Source: Vanessa cardui
Lineage: Eukaryota > Arthropoda > Insecta > Lepidoptera > Nymphalidae
Direction of reading: 5' to 3'
Assembly (NCBI RefSeq): GCF_905220365.1
Contig: NC_061124.1
Location: 4,900,501 to 4,964,500 of the forward strand
DNA: 64,000 nt
Under the pieces are notes generated by a model, which saw only the letters and a list, made by a program, of their open reading frames with translations, did not search any database and was not told the origin of the DNA. Numbering within the stretch: the first letter of the stretch is position 1; the number at the start of each line of letters is the position of its first letter. Shown piece by piece: positions 1 through 12,215 of the stretch. A program made the position numbers and the translations under genes.

Positions 1-371
1 AGAATCTACTTACCGAACCGGTGGTAGCTTCATCTAATTGTAAAATGACGATTCAAAAGCCTACTTGAATAAAGTTTATTTTGATTTAAAAAGTATAATT
101 CCTTGGTTTTCGACTTTTCCTTGTACCAAAATTCATCAAATCCGGTTAAGTTTTCAAAGTGAGAAAGAGACAGACAAAGATACTTTCGTATTAACAACTT
201 CACTTAATTGTAAAATGACGATTCAAAAGCCTACTCGAATAAAGTTTATTTTGATTTGATTTGATTTAAAAAGTATAATTCCTTGGTTATCGACTTTTCT
301 TCGTACCAAAATTCATCAAATTCGGTTTTCGAAGTAAGAAAGAGACAGACAAAGATACTTTCGTATTAACG
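1..371 (+). repeat. Tandemly duplicated LINE 3' tail (170-bp period)
   Basis: Two copies of a segment lie head to tail with a 170-bp offset: the string taaaatgacgattcaaaagc starts at 41 and again at 211. Each copy has the 3' end of a non-LTR element (ending in aataaagtttattttgattt) followed by a segment ending in agacaaagatactttcgta. Copy 2 has an expanded GATTT run near 250-267. A related tail occurs at 33.9 kb. It lies in the DDX31 intron that begins at 395 and continues off the left edge. Confidence 0.75.
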
Positions 372-395
372 ATATTAGTATAGAGGTCAGCTTAC

Positions 396-3300
396 CCCGG
401 CTAGCTCTGGCCAGCCAGTCGCGCGAACTGTGCGCGGTGTGCTCGAGACGCGCCTGTACGGCGATGGCCGCTCTTTGCGGAGTCGGCGCTGTCGGCACTA
501 TGTTTTGTAAGACGGACAACGCTTTCATCTCGTCCGATTGACGTAACCTAGTCAAAATTAAATAAATAAATAAATATGAGACAACATCACATACATTACT
601 CTGATCCCAATGTAAGTAGCTAAAGCACTTGTGTTATGGAAAATCAGAAGTAACGACGGTACCACAAACACCCAGAGCCAAGACAACGTAGAAAACTAAT
701 GATAATCTACATCGACTCAGCCGGGAATCGAACCCGGGTCCTCGGAGTGGCGTACCCATGAAAATCGGTGTACACAACACTCTTCCACGGAGGTCGTCAA
801 ATTATAAGATACATTTGTTTTTTCGTCGTTAAAATATTACTTAAAAGTTATATCGAGCACGCTTGTGATTGATCCCACATTCTCTGAGGGTGTAACAACA
901 TTTTTCCGAGATAAAAATTATATAGTGTGCTATTCAAGCTCTGGTCCAAATTTCATTCCGATCTTTTCAACCCTTCTATCATGATTGAGGAACGAACGTC
1001 CACTCAAATTTCGCTTTTTAACATTAAAAAGATTACATATAAACCGTCATTGACGGCATATTACCCACAAAAATTAATGTGACAAATAAAGACAATTTAA
1101 TAGGTATATTAGCGCAGTATGTGTTAATTATCTATAAAAAACATAATAAAACTTGGTTGGTGTCTCTGAAAACCGCAAATGCTATTAATAAATCGACATG
1201 ACAACAGATGAACTTTCACACAGTGATTAAATATTAAAATATAACATGTTAAAGATTAAAACGATAAAAAAAGTCATACCGTGAATGATTTATATATTTT
1301 TATTATGACAATAACATATTTACAGCATAAATCATGAGTATTAGTACTTCTACCCGTCCCGGGGCTACATAAAACTAAAAATCAGAAGTAACAACGGTAC
1401 CACAAACACCCAGACCCAAGACAACATAGAAAATTAACGGTAATCTACATCGGTTCGGCCGGGAGTCGAACCCGGGACGGGACCTCGGAGTGGCGTACCC
1501 ATGAAAACCGGTGTACACATCACTCGATCATGGAGGTCGTCAAATATATTAAGGAAGAATATATGTATATTTTTAGGCGAGGTGCCTTTATAAGCGTACC
1601 CAGAACGAGAAGCCAAAGTTTCATCACAATCGGATGATTATTTTACCAATGCATACAAAACGAACATACAAATATTTTTATTTAAAAGACACATATATCA
1701 AATATATGATATATAAGATTTTTTCAAATAAACAACTACAGATCTTATGTTCTTTGTACTGAGATACAGATACTATAACTATAGCTACACTGCCTATACA
1801 CACAACTACATCAGTCGAGGGGACCTAACTCCTTTGATTAGAATAAGCTATACATACGCCGATATCAGAGAAGAAATAAACCTAACATATAGTAAAAGAT
1901 ATATTTTACCGAGTCTTCTAACTAAAAGACCGTACTCTTGTCATATAAATTGTCTTACCTTATACGCTTCTGTTCCAAATGCCTCACAAATTCCGATTCG
2001 CTTGGCAGTAGGAACAATATAGCAGCACCGACTTGTTCCGCACGCCCTGTTCTTCCGACCCTTGGATTAAAATTTTAAATTAGTGACGTCATAGCTTAAT
2101 AATCGTAATATACGTTTGATTCTTTTAAATTAGTTGAACGTGACGTCATAGCTTGATATTCGTAATTTGATTCACGCCTTACCTGTGCACATAATCTGTG
2201 GCTGAAGCCGGAGCGCAGAATTGTAGAACGAGATCAACGCGCGGTACATCCAAACCCCTCGCAGCCACGTCCTTTATAGTAAATATTTATTTAACACTTT
2301 ATCATGCGTTCAAAATAAAACAATAATAAATAAATGTAAAAACGGGAATTTTAAGTGTAAACGGGATCTGACTATAATGTCAGACAGATTAGTAAGAAGT
2401 ACGAAAGATACATACAGATTATATAAGGATTTATTCATCCAAATAATCAATCAACACACACTAAAAATACATCAAAATCGATCTTGCAGTCTATGATTTC
2501 AATTAAAAATTTACCATTTTTGAAAGTAAATAAAAGTAAGTTTCAGCTGATGAGTCTTCAGTACAAATAAAATACGATTAAAATAATATGCTTGAACTAA
2601 ACACCGGTAATTATACTCAAATTTTACTAACGTTTTTAAAGCCTTTCTACGAGACTTTCATACAAGATTTTTTGTAGAACAAAGACGTAACAGTGAATAA
2701 CTAAATTAATTTAACTCAGTTTATCTAGAAATAATTAAAGTACCCTAACTTCTATCGAGTACTCGATGAAAAAAAGCACTTTGCTAACTAATTTAAAAAA
2801 TACTATTTAATTTATACATTGACATAATTGTGTTTGTCGTTTTATTTTTTTCGGCATATTTATCGCATTTAATAACGTACTACTTATTTACACAGGTTAA
2901 ATAATAAAAGTAGCATGACTGAATTGATTTCGAATCGAATGAAAATCCAAGTAATATGTTTACTATATTACAGTTCTTTATTAATAAATGTATATGTCTT
3001 ACCGTACAAATAAGAAGACCCCTCTTAGCGACACGAAACTGCTTGAAAACCTCTATACGATTCTCGTGCGGCATTGAACCGTGCAGACTGAATACATCCA
3101 AATCGTGCGGCACTATTCCCCCCTCAGCCGGTGCCTCGTAATCCATCTCATATTCGGAATCAGAGTCTTCGTCCTTATTTTTTCTTTTATTCGCTTTTGA
3201 ATTTTTCTTCTCAGATTCGTTTTTCTTTTTCGCCTTATCCTCTTTACCAGTCAGAACCGTCTCTATTAATTCAGAGAGATAATCTACCATTTCCAATGTT

Positions 3301-6300
3301 GCCATAAAGACGATCATTTTTCCACCCTTCCTGTTTATTATGCAATGCTCTACTATTAGAGCACATAGGGTTACCAGTCTTAGTTTCATTGGCACTATCA
3401 AGAACGTTTGATTTACGGTCGCTGGTAATATGAGCTCATCTTCTGTGATAGCTGTCTTTAGTGCTTCTACAAATGTATTAGCCACAGGCTCTTGCATATT
3501 TTCGTGTTCCGTATTTGAATCATCTAGTTTCTCAACTGTCGGATTTTTAGCTTCCAACTCTTTTTGTACTTTGAAATATTCATAATCCGAATCACTGTCA
3601 CTTTCATCGTCGTTCTTTACGCTAACACTAGCTTTAGAATTGTTAGTTTGTACGTTATTTTTAGCACCGGCAAACAATTCTGGGTGATTAGAACCATTAA
3701 ACGCTTTAAGACCTATAACAACAAATCATTTCAGATATTTACAGTAAGACATATATATTCCAAATACATTTTCTTTTCACACTATTTCGAATAAAGACTC
3801 CATTAATATGAGTAATAAAAAGAACAAAATTTATTTATTAAAAATAATGGCAACATTAAACCTTTGAAAAAGAAAAAATACCAAGAAGATATAAACAACG
3901 TATCTGTATACCCATGTAATAAGTATTAGTACCTACCGGTTCGACTTTCCTGCTTTTCTTCAATATCGTCAGTTTTCGCACTTAATTCTTCAGTTATAAC
4001 ATTCTTAACTACATTTTTTTCAATCGTTTTGCTTTTTTCAGAACTTGTGTCACTCTTTTTCAAGTCTGTTTGCTTAGGTGTTTCTTTCAAAGAATCAGCG
4101 ACAAGCGCTTTACCATCAGAAGTATCTACAAAGACAGGATCCTGCATGGTTATTCCCGCTAAATTTTCGACGGCCTATAGATAACATAATAATTTAATGC
4201 AATTAATATTTTATTTAGTTCATTAAATACTTTTTAAAGTTTTGTTAAATAATAACTTAATCTACTTTGTTTAAGCAAGGTACCACCCAAAATATATTCT
4301 AACCACTGAGCGGCAACACTTAATATTGCTGTGTTCCACTATATCTTCAGGCACAAGAGACATAACATCGTTGTTGTTAAAGTATTGGTAATATGAGAAG
4401 TGATAATTTTATATGGAAAATCATTAATGGGCAGTGGTGACCACTTACCAAAATCTTATTGAATATGTATACAATAAACTTAACCAATTTGCATAATTAT
4501 TCATTACACTTGCATTACTTAATTTGTTTCGTAATCATCATCGTACCTTTGTAAGAGTAGCAGATAAAAGAATTGTCTGTCTTTCTGTAGATTGAAATAT
4601 TTTAGTCAAAGGATGCTCAACATTATGCTCCACTGGTTTATCATCACCATTGGGAATATCTTGCTGTTCATCATTATCAATGGGTTTTTTAATATTTTGT
4701 TTAACAAGCGCCATAGGATCATAGGTTGCAGCTTTTTTATGGTCTTCAATAGCCTTTACAATGGCAGCTACATCTTTTTCATAACCCATATCTAGCAACC
4801 TATCAGCTTCATCCAACACAAGACACCTAAACACAGCAATTACAACTTATATCATTGGTGAATGGTAGCACTCCACAGTCAAATAAATTGTATAAAATCT
4901 TAGATAGAATACAGGAATAAAACATTGTTTCAAATCAATGTTTATTTTTCTGATATATTTCTTAGTATGAATACATTAAGTTTAAGATGAAGGACATGTC
5001 CATTATATCAAGGGAAATAATTAAAATTGGTTTTGTTATTCATAAGATAAAAATGAAAGAAAAAATATATTTTTTTAAAATGTCTCACCCAGTTTTTGCA
5101 AAGTTAAGTGAATGTGTATGTAATAAATGGTCATTTATTCGTCCTGGAGTGCCAACTAATATACTTAAGCCCTTTCTCAATCTGGCCTTCTCTGCTTTTC
5201 TCTTTTGCCCTCCACTTAGCAAGCCAGGCACAATCCAAATAAATGGCTATCACACAAAAAAAACATAACATATCAAATGAAACATACAATAAATAATATT
5301 TATTTTTATACAATACATACAATAAATAGTAATATATATTTTTCAATAGTTTTAACCATGAAATAAAACCAGATCATGGTTAGTTAAAAAATAAAATAGC
5401 TTGAAAATTTTTTTTTTAAAAATTTGAACTTTAACATTTATTGCACAAAATTAATAAAATTTAATGTTCAATACATTTTACCTATACCAGACAAATATTA
5501 TAAAATACTACTAATGTTATTCATGCACTAGAAACCACTATAATGTAAATAGTTAAAACTCTTCATCACTAGATATGAAAAGAATAAATTGCAAGCTTAC
5601 CTTAGTGAGTTTGACAAATAACTCATATGTCTGAACTGCTAATTCACGAGTGGGAACTACTACAATAACTTTTACACCATCATTTCTGTTTATTTTTGGT
5701 CTTATTGCCTGTAATCCTTCGACAATGGGTAACGCATATGCCAAAGTTTTCCCAGAACCCGTCTGAGACCTAATAAAACAAAATTACAGTGAGTGTGACT
5801 GAAAAAATAGTAACTATAACATTATTTATAAATAAATAACAGACCTAATCAATACATCTCTGCCTTGAAGAATTATCGAAATAGATTTTTGCTGTACTGT
5901 CATCATTTCACTTAAATTAAGATTTTGTTTCAAATTCGCTACACTATGTGGATGAATATTTAAATCAGCAAAGGTCTTGCCAGTAAAAACTTTTTCAACC
6001 AAAGGTTTTACAGCTTTTTGACCCATTTTTGGAACTTCTGGGTTATTCTTAAATAAAGATGATATCCAAGGTCCATTTCTAGGCTTTTGTTTCGTCTGTA
6101 GATCGTCACTAAGATCTTGGTAGTTCTTCCCTTGAAATTTCCCTTTATTTTCACTTAATTCACGTAACCTCATTTGCAAATCTTCTGGTTTTGAGGAAGC
6201 ATTGTTAGAAAGCTTAGGTATTTTATTAGGCGGCTCGTTTGAATTTTTTTGTAAGAAATTCTTTTGACCAGCATTTTGGGGTCTTTTAAACGCAATAATT

Positions 6301-6491
6301 TTACCACTAAAATCTGGTTTTGATTTGAATTTGTATTCATTGGCATTCTTTTGTATAGTTTGTTTTTTTGTTTTATTTTGATTCTAAAAATATCAAAGTT
6401 ACATTAGAAATGTTTAAAATTCCACCATAAAAAGTAAATAAATTCTATTTACCTTATTAGTTGATGTAATATTTAATTGTAAATCATCCAT
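396..6491 (-). CDS. DDX31: ATP-dependent RNA helicase DDX31 (Dbp7 family), 3' end outside window
   Basis: Ten coding exons on the minus strand: 6491-6453, 6383-5845, 5769-5601, 5246-5089, 4826-4547, 4174-3937, 3712-3003, 2271-2183, 2060-1959 and 547-396. All junctions are GT-AG and the frame stays open for about 825 codons; the last exon splices out of the window. Helicase motifs in order: Q-motif region in exon 2, SQTGSGKT (about residues 194-201), PTRELA, DEAD (307-310), SAT (390-392), ARGLD and HRVGRTGR (740-747). The family unwinds RNA in the nucleolus during 60S ribosome assembly. A long lysine-rich acidic insert (about residues 400-660) separates motif III from motif IV and V. The KPFIWIVPG segment after motif Ia is what separates DDX31 from other DEAD proteins. 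The start ATG at 6491 opens a 13-codon exon. The C-terminal domain is incomplete here. Confidence 0.92.
575..800 (-). mobile_element. tRNA-derived SINE, family A, copy 1
   Basis: Read on the minus strand, the head carries a tRNA-like B box (cccgggttcgattcccggc, degenerate in this copy) near 720-740, followed by a body with taccgtcgttacttctga and a tail ending gatgttgtctcatatttatt. Four more copies lie at 1.4, 28.5, 29.5 and 30.9 kb, all in the same orientation. It sits in a DDX31 intron. I recognise the type from butterflies but do not assign a family name. Confidence 0.8.
1376..1544 (-). mobile_element. tRNA-derived SINE, family A, copy 2 (3' truncated)
   Basis: Same head and B box as the copy at 575-800, but the tail half (the part carrying the gatcccaatgtaagtagc complement) is missing. 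It lies in the same DDX31 intron (548-1958). The remainder of that intron is AT-rich and shows only degraded LINE-tail fragments, such as ccaaatttcattccgatc near 945. Confidence 0.75.
4266..4450 (-). repeat. Decayed SINE/LINE fragment, family C
   Basis: Short matches (taccaccca, ctgttgtgttcc-like, ggcacaagagacata, cagtggtgaccacttacca) follow in reverse order the family C element seen at 23.6 kb on the plus strand. Divergence is high, so this is an old copy in the DDX31 intron between 4175 and 4546. Confidence 0.5.
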
Positions 6492-7712
6492 TTTAATAAA
6501 ATATCACTACGCCACTCAGTTAGAAACAATCTTTGAGGTTATTTGCACGTTGTGACATTTATGTTTCCTTGAATCTGACATGTTATGACATCTAAGAGCT
6601 GTGTTCAGAAACATATATTTTTGGTAAAACAGATATCTCAAAAGTACATTATTTTTACTTACTAATAATATCAATAAACTTTTCGAATAGTTAGATGGTA
6701 CTTTGACGTTTAAATTGGGTATATCATATACCATAGCATTCTATATCATGATACAATAAAAAAAATTAAAACTTTTCTAAAACTGAATTTAATTTATGAC
6801 AATTTACAGAGGCGTCATACAAAACGATACTAAAATGCTATTATTAAAGTAAATTGTATTACAATAAAACAAAATGTTTTATCATCTAAGACAACAACAT
6901 TATTAATAAGCACTTAAAAATTTTCTTTACATAATTTTCTTAACAAGTCAATATTTATTTCCTAAAGGACAGGACTTATGAACTAATGTGTTTTACGCGA
7001 CATGAGAGTGAAATAATACGAGATTTAGGAAAGTAACTAAGGTTTTTGCAGTAATACCTTTTTTTACTATTCAAAACAAGCGGGAAAATATCTATTAGGC
7101 TCTAATCTGTAGCCTTATTGGTTAAATGTGATCTAAGAATTAAAAATGTATAGAATACTTATATAAATCGAATGTATAATTTAGCTTAGTGAGTATTTTA
7201 TTGGTTCTAAATACTTACTAAGGTAAATTATAGTAAAAATATTAGAATATTAATACTCAATTAGTAAATACTAATACCTTCTTGACCATAAATTGTAAAC
7301 TATACCCAAGTGGATATATCGACACTAAATCAAAATGCATTGGGTTAATCCTGGGTTTGCGTATTCCTGCAATTAGTTAAAATTTTATTAATGTTTTAAT
7401 GCTTTAGTCAAAATTATATGTATGTATTATTAACATACATTTATTTATTAATACATTTGCTTGTTACTGCAACAGTTGCAATATGCTGATCTGTAACTTG
7501 ATTTGATATAGGTATAAGCAGTATTACTTATAAGAAACACCGGATAGTCATTTTCCGGTTCCATGAAGCTGATCAATTTTCGCTTTGGTTCGTAAATGAT
7601 CCTATTCATAACATATGAGGGGCTTTTATAGTATAAACATGGCTTTTTAGATTACAAATATTTATTCCACCCCATAGGCGTCATAAAGCAATGTTTTGTG
7701 GACACGCGTCGG

Positions 7713-7748
7713 CACGTGATCAGACGAAATATGCATCCGTGGCACGTG
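7713..7748. promoter_or_regulatory. Paired CACGTG E-boxes, 30 bp apart
   Basis: Two CACGTG palindromes at 7713-7718 and 7743-7748 share the extended form ggcacgtg and lie exactly 30 bp apart in an AT-rich region where such motifs should be rare. CACGTG is the classic target of bHLH factors such as Myc/Max, USF or CLOCK/CYCLE. Function here is only inferred. Confidence 0.35.
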
Positions 7749-8149
7749 TACTCTCTACTTTATATCATTTTTTCTAAAGCTAAGTAAGTAACTCCTTGAG
7801 TTATACGATGAGAGAGTAATGTGTCGATTGGATTTGTTAAAATATAATGTTAAATAATAAATTTTATTATTTACAAAAAATAGATATAATCTATTGTTTT
7901 TTATTCATTCGTGATTATGCCTTCTCATATTGCTAAAGTGGATAGCTTATAAAAGTTCGAACAAAAGCGATACATGGAAAAAGGCAAATTTAATTTATCT
8001 AACACTATTATGCTCTTAGCACCAATTTTAAAATAATACAATAATGGCAGCAAATTTGTTTTGTGGTAAGTAGATATTCATATTTGTCATAGGGACAAAA
8101 TATTATCACAATATTTGAAGTCGAATGGTAACCTTTAGGACATGTTAAG

Positions 8150-8302
8150 TGTTGTTTTTTTTATTTTAAGTTAGTCAGTAGTTATAGCGAATTAATATGT
8201 TTTTTTCTTTATTTTTGTCTTTTTTTTTTGTTTTTAATTTTTTATACTTTTTATTCTTTTATTATGTACTGTGTCCTAATAAACATTTCTTTCTTTCTAA
8301 TA
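8150..8302 (+). repeat. LINE 3' tail with TTTC simple repeat
   Basis: A T-rich stretch leads into attatgtactgtgtcctaat followed by aaacatttctttctttct. This resembles the 3' terminus of non-LTR retrotransposons common in Lepidoptera. No coding part is attached. Confidence 0.45.
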
Positions 8303-9667
8303 TTGTTGTTTATTTTTAAGTCGCTAGGTATTTCGCAATAACGACATAAAACAAAAAATATTGAAAAAGAGAATGTTCTCATTGCGGAATATTAGGAGGT
8401 AGTTTTGATTGTCCTAAGTAGGTATAGGCAACTGTCTTAAGGTCATATTTAATACTTTAAGAAAGTTAAAAGCAATTATAATCGAGTATTTTTATTATAT
8501 CTTTATATTTTTATTTGACGGGGCATTACGAATTTAAATTTCAAATTATCGAAAGAAAACTTGTAAGAGCTTTTCAAGTCTTATTTAAATAAACATCAGA
8601 ACCTATGCGACTTCTGTTACCTACTCGAAACCTGTACCTAACACAGATGAACAGCTCTTACACATAAAACATATTAACATTAAGAACCAATCGTTGTCTA
8701 TTTTTGATTTCATATATAATTTCAATTATATAATGAACAAATCAATCTAAATAAAATAAACCTATGTGGCTTATAAAGATAATTCAAGTCTCCGAAGTAG
8801 TTACATTTCAAGTCCAGAGAAGTTCAATCTATTCAACGAAACGTTCACCATTACGCAAATTCTGAGAGACAGAGAGTTCTGAGTTGTGAATTTTCAGCCG
8901 CAAAATACTGCACTTGAAATTCCGCGTGCAAACATTGGACGAAGGGAGAGGGAGGTGTGAGGGCACGACGTGATTACGACCGGCCAACCGGGACGACCCG
9001 ACCCCGGGAGGTAGAACGGGGCAACATGATTTTTTTAAGACGCAGTAACTGATCAAATATTAGTTACTTTCTCATGTTGTACCTACGTATGAATACTGTA
9101 GACCAATATTACAGCATTCTTTGATTTAAAGTCAACCTCGATTCAACAATAGGCAAAAATAATCAACTAGAGAAATAAACGATGATTCCATTATAATATT
9201 CCTTTATAAAGTACCTAACATATAATTTTGTAATTAAATATGTATACCATTAATTTCATCTTTGTATAATATATTTAATTTGTACCTATTATTACCTTAA
9301 AAAATTCAGTTCAAAAGGTTTTTTACTTACTAAAAGTGTGAATACTACCGTTTAGTAGTTAATTTATTTTGTGAAATGTAATTCAATATCGTCCTTTTTA
9401 GAAGTTATAGATTAAAAATAATAATTCATAACTAATTAAGCTGTCAAATATAAACAGATTCGTTGAATTGAAATCATTAAATTCTCATTTCGCAGCTTTC
9501 TAACGCTGTCTAACGTATTCGTATACGTGTCGTACATATTCTAACGTAGTCTGATAAAGATTGCTCAAAAGTTACGGTCCATTAAAGGAAACAGTAAAGT
9601 AAAAAATAAGAAGACAATTCATTCTACTACTATTCTAGATACTTTGTAATCGATACCTTTTTTATTA

Positions 9668-11216
9668 ATGGCATTAAAACCTACAACCTGCAAGGAAGCT
9701 ATTGCACGTTGGGAGAAAAGTAAAGAACAAAGCGCCGCTGATGCCCAGGTCATAGAACTACAGTTTCAGTGGCCTCCAATTGAAAAGATGGATGGTGCTC
9801 TTTCCACGCTTGTCAGCTGCGAGTTAGTAGTAAATGTTTTTCAAGAATCACGTCACAACGATTGTAATCAGTCTATTATAATAGTCTAGTTGAGCTTTAA
9901 AATTCATTTTTCAAATTTAGATAATGTTTTTTGTACTAAGTATATCAATGTAAATGCCTTGGTTATACTTATGTAAAATTATACATTGCACAATACTTTT
10001 TCTGCATCATAGTTTAATGCTTGTTTTAAAATAAACAATCCGAAATGTATAAGATATTTGACTGGACAAAAACCCCTTATTCGCTTATTCCACCATATAG
10101 CTTCGGTGCGGGTAACACTTTGGGTGTGAGTTCGTCAGGTACGTAGAGCTTGGCTGATTCCGCAGAATGATTTTTTTCCCGGGATAGTTAATCTCGAAAA
10201 TTCATTGTGTTCATTTCAAACACAATTTACCAACATTGGAACTCAGTTTGACTATTCCGAATATAAGTTTCCAATATACGGACCTTGACTTACTACTTTC
10301 TAAAATAACATAAGTATGGTCTGCATATAACATTTTTAATGATCTAATATAAATTAATCATGTAAATACAAAATAAAATGAAAATTTTGAAACAGGAAAC
10401 TAAGCCTGTCTTCGAACATGATCGACAAAATAGCTGGAATTGCCGGAATGAGAAGTTTGAAGATTCTGTCGCTAGGTCGAAATTACATTAAAACTTTGGC
10501 CGGTATTGTAAGTTGTAGCTGTAAAACTACTAACATATTTAAAAACAAACGGTATAGCTTCGAATATATCTCACCTAAAATTAATGTAGACTAAAAACAA
10601 AGTTTATTTATTATCGCGCTATTTAAAACAAAAACGCTCTAACAATAACGTGATACGAATATATACAAACATTTTATTTTTATGGGGCGTATTTTTACTA
10701 ACATTTATGTATTTACTAAGGAAACCGTTGCCGATACATTGGAAGAGTTGTGGATAAGTTACAACCCTATCGATAAGTTGAAAGGCGTGGGCGCGCTTAA
10801 GAATCTCCGTGTGCTCTACATGGCCAACAATATGGTTAAGGAATGGGTGGAATTTAACAGACTACAGGTTATTTGCAATACTATTATTATATATATATAT
10901 TACTATTTGTTCAAAAATCTCATACTTAGATTCATTACTTGCACAATACTATTTAGTACCTTATAAACAAATACATTTTTATTGATATAATGTGCAATAG
11001 ACTTAAAAGCACGAATGCATTAATTCACTTTTAAATATGACGCTCGAACTCCATTATATTTTAAAGGAATGTCCAGCTCTAAGGGATCTAGTTTTCACCG
11101 GAAACCCGCTTTGTGAAAATCAACCTGACGTGGATACTTGGCGCACGCAAGCGTCCAACCGACTGCAGCAAATAACGAAACTGGACGGAATCCCAATACT
11201 CAGAGAATCAGAGTAA
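9668..11216 (+). CDS. DNAL1: Axonemal dynein light chain 1 (LC1)
   Basis: Four exons (9668-9822, 10396-10507, 10721-10867, 11067-11216) encode 187 residues, close to the 190 of vertebrate DNAL1. The protein is a leucine-rich-repeat light chain that binds the motor domain of outer-arm dynein gamma heavy chain in cilia and flagella; in insects expression would be expected mainly in sperm. Recognisable segments are CKEAIARWE near the N-terminus, LSLSSNMIDKI, LSLGRNYIKTLAGI, TLEELWISYNPIDKLKG, LKNLRVLYMANNMVKEW and the C-terminal LVFTGNPL and LDGIPI. All junctions are GT-AG and keep frame. The first ATG is used; it matches the conserved N-terminus. The final stop is 36 nt before a poly(A) signal. 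Confidence 0.93.
9960..10330. other. DNAL1 intron 1
   Basis: The 573-bp first intron (9823-10395) contains a GC-richer segment around 10080-10190 that looks unlike the flanking AT-rich sequence. No ORF or recognisable element was seen in it. Confidence 0.3.
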
Positions 11217-11251
11217 ATTACAAATACAGACATCGTTTTAGACATTTAGTA

Positions 11252-11257
11252 AATAAA
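11252..11257 (+). terminator. Poly(A) signal of DNAL1
   Basis: AATAAA, 36 nt after the DNAL1 stop codon, the only canonical hexamer close to the gene end. Confidence 0.55.
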
Positions 11258-12147
11258 CTTAATTTATTCCAGTAATATTGAATCATTAAGATGTCTTGTA
11301 AGCCTATTAAAAAACAATTGTGACTAAAACATGGTCGTCTCATGTATTTTATTATTCGAAATGAGCTGTGATTGCGTGACCGCTTCTATAACAAACGCGA
11401 TAGAGGACCACTTGCTTAGGATAGAATTTGAAATGACAATAATAACGGAAATAATAGCCGAGTAGCATCGCCTCTACTTGACATTTATGACAGATTATGA
11501 ATCCAGTAATAATCATCGCACACGCCATCTGTCTATTAAGTGACGCAATTTACTTGTAACGGTAAGATTGAATTCCATTAATCGAATAAGTGAGGTTAAC
11601 AGATTATAGAATTTATTCATTTTTTTGTAATTCGTTCAACTTAAAAGTACTTGGTTATTTTGAAAGCTCAAATTAAATAAATGTCTTTGTAACACTAATA
11701 TTTTTAGATAATACAATGCAATTTAGTAAAACATAAAATAAATGAACATTTTTCATCCCAAATCGTCTGAATCTTCATGTGCATTACTACTGTATGTCCG
11801 TCCGGCTTTATAATTCGTCACACGTCTCAAAGCCGACTTAATAGCCTGCTTAATTCGAACCAAAGGAAATACGAATTGTTGAGGGTCGGCTTTGATGGCG
11901 GAAGAGTCCCTCTCTGTAGTCGTCCAAGGGCACCGTTATTGTATTGCTAATAAAATTTAATGATGTAAACGGATAGCGTGAATTTATCTAACTTAGTATC
12001 GTTCAGGGAGTTGAGCGCTGAGGGGAAATCAATTAACGACAATATATCTGTCGCAGATTGAATTATTCGTGTAATGAGATATTGTTGAATTCAAACTTTA
12101 AAAGGTTTTATTGTTTATTCATTTTATTAGAGTAATTAAGTAAAGTA

Positions 12148-12215
12148 ACTGCAAATGTTCCACTGCTGGGCAAAGACCTCTTCTCCCGTGAGAATGTTTG
12201 AACCATTACACGATG
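12148..12215 (-). mobile_element. SINE family B remnant
   Basis: The string tgttccactgctgggcaaagacctcttctcc matches, with mismatches, the conserved 3' region (cccactgctgggctaaaggc) of the SINE copies in the ABCF1 introns. Confidence 0.5.

Larger units (their letters stand above)
6492..9667. other. Intergenic, DDX31 to DNAL1 (divergent promoters)
   Basis: The two flanking genes are transcribed away from each other, so this 3.2 kb must contain both promoters. It is AT-rich, with a LINE tail at 8.15-8.30 kb, a pair of CACGTG boxes at 7.7 kb and an isolated GC-rich patch at about 8930-9020. No convincing ORF was seen. Confidence 0.6.

Noticed and set aside
715..745. tRNA-like B box (gccgggaatcgaacccggg complement)
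   Set aside because: It recurs in five near-identical copies with the same non-tRNA body, so it is the head of a SINE, not a tRNA gene. No complete cloverleaf can be formed.
1434..1616. 60-codon minus-strand ORF
   Set aside because: It translates the SINE head; similar ORFs appear at 28.6 and 29.4 kb in other copies.
8829..9056. 75-codon minus-strand ORF over a GC-rich patch
   Set aside because: No protein-like pattern, no splice partner; the codons follow the local base composition.
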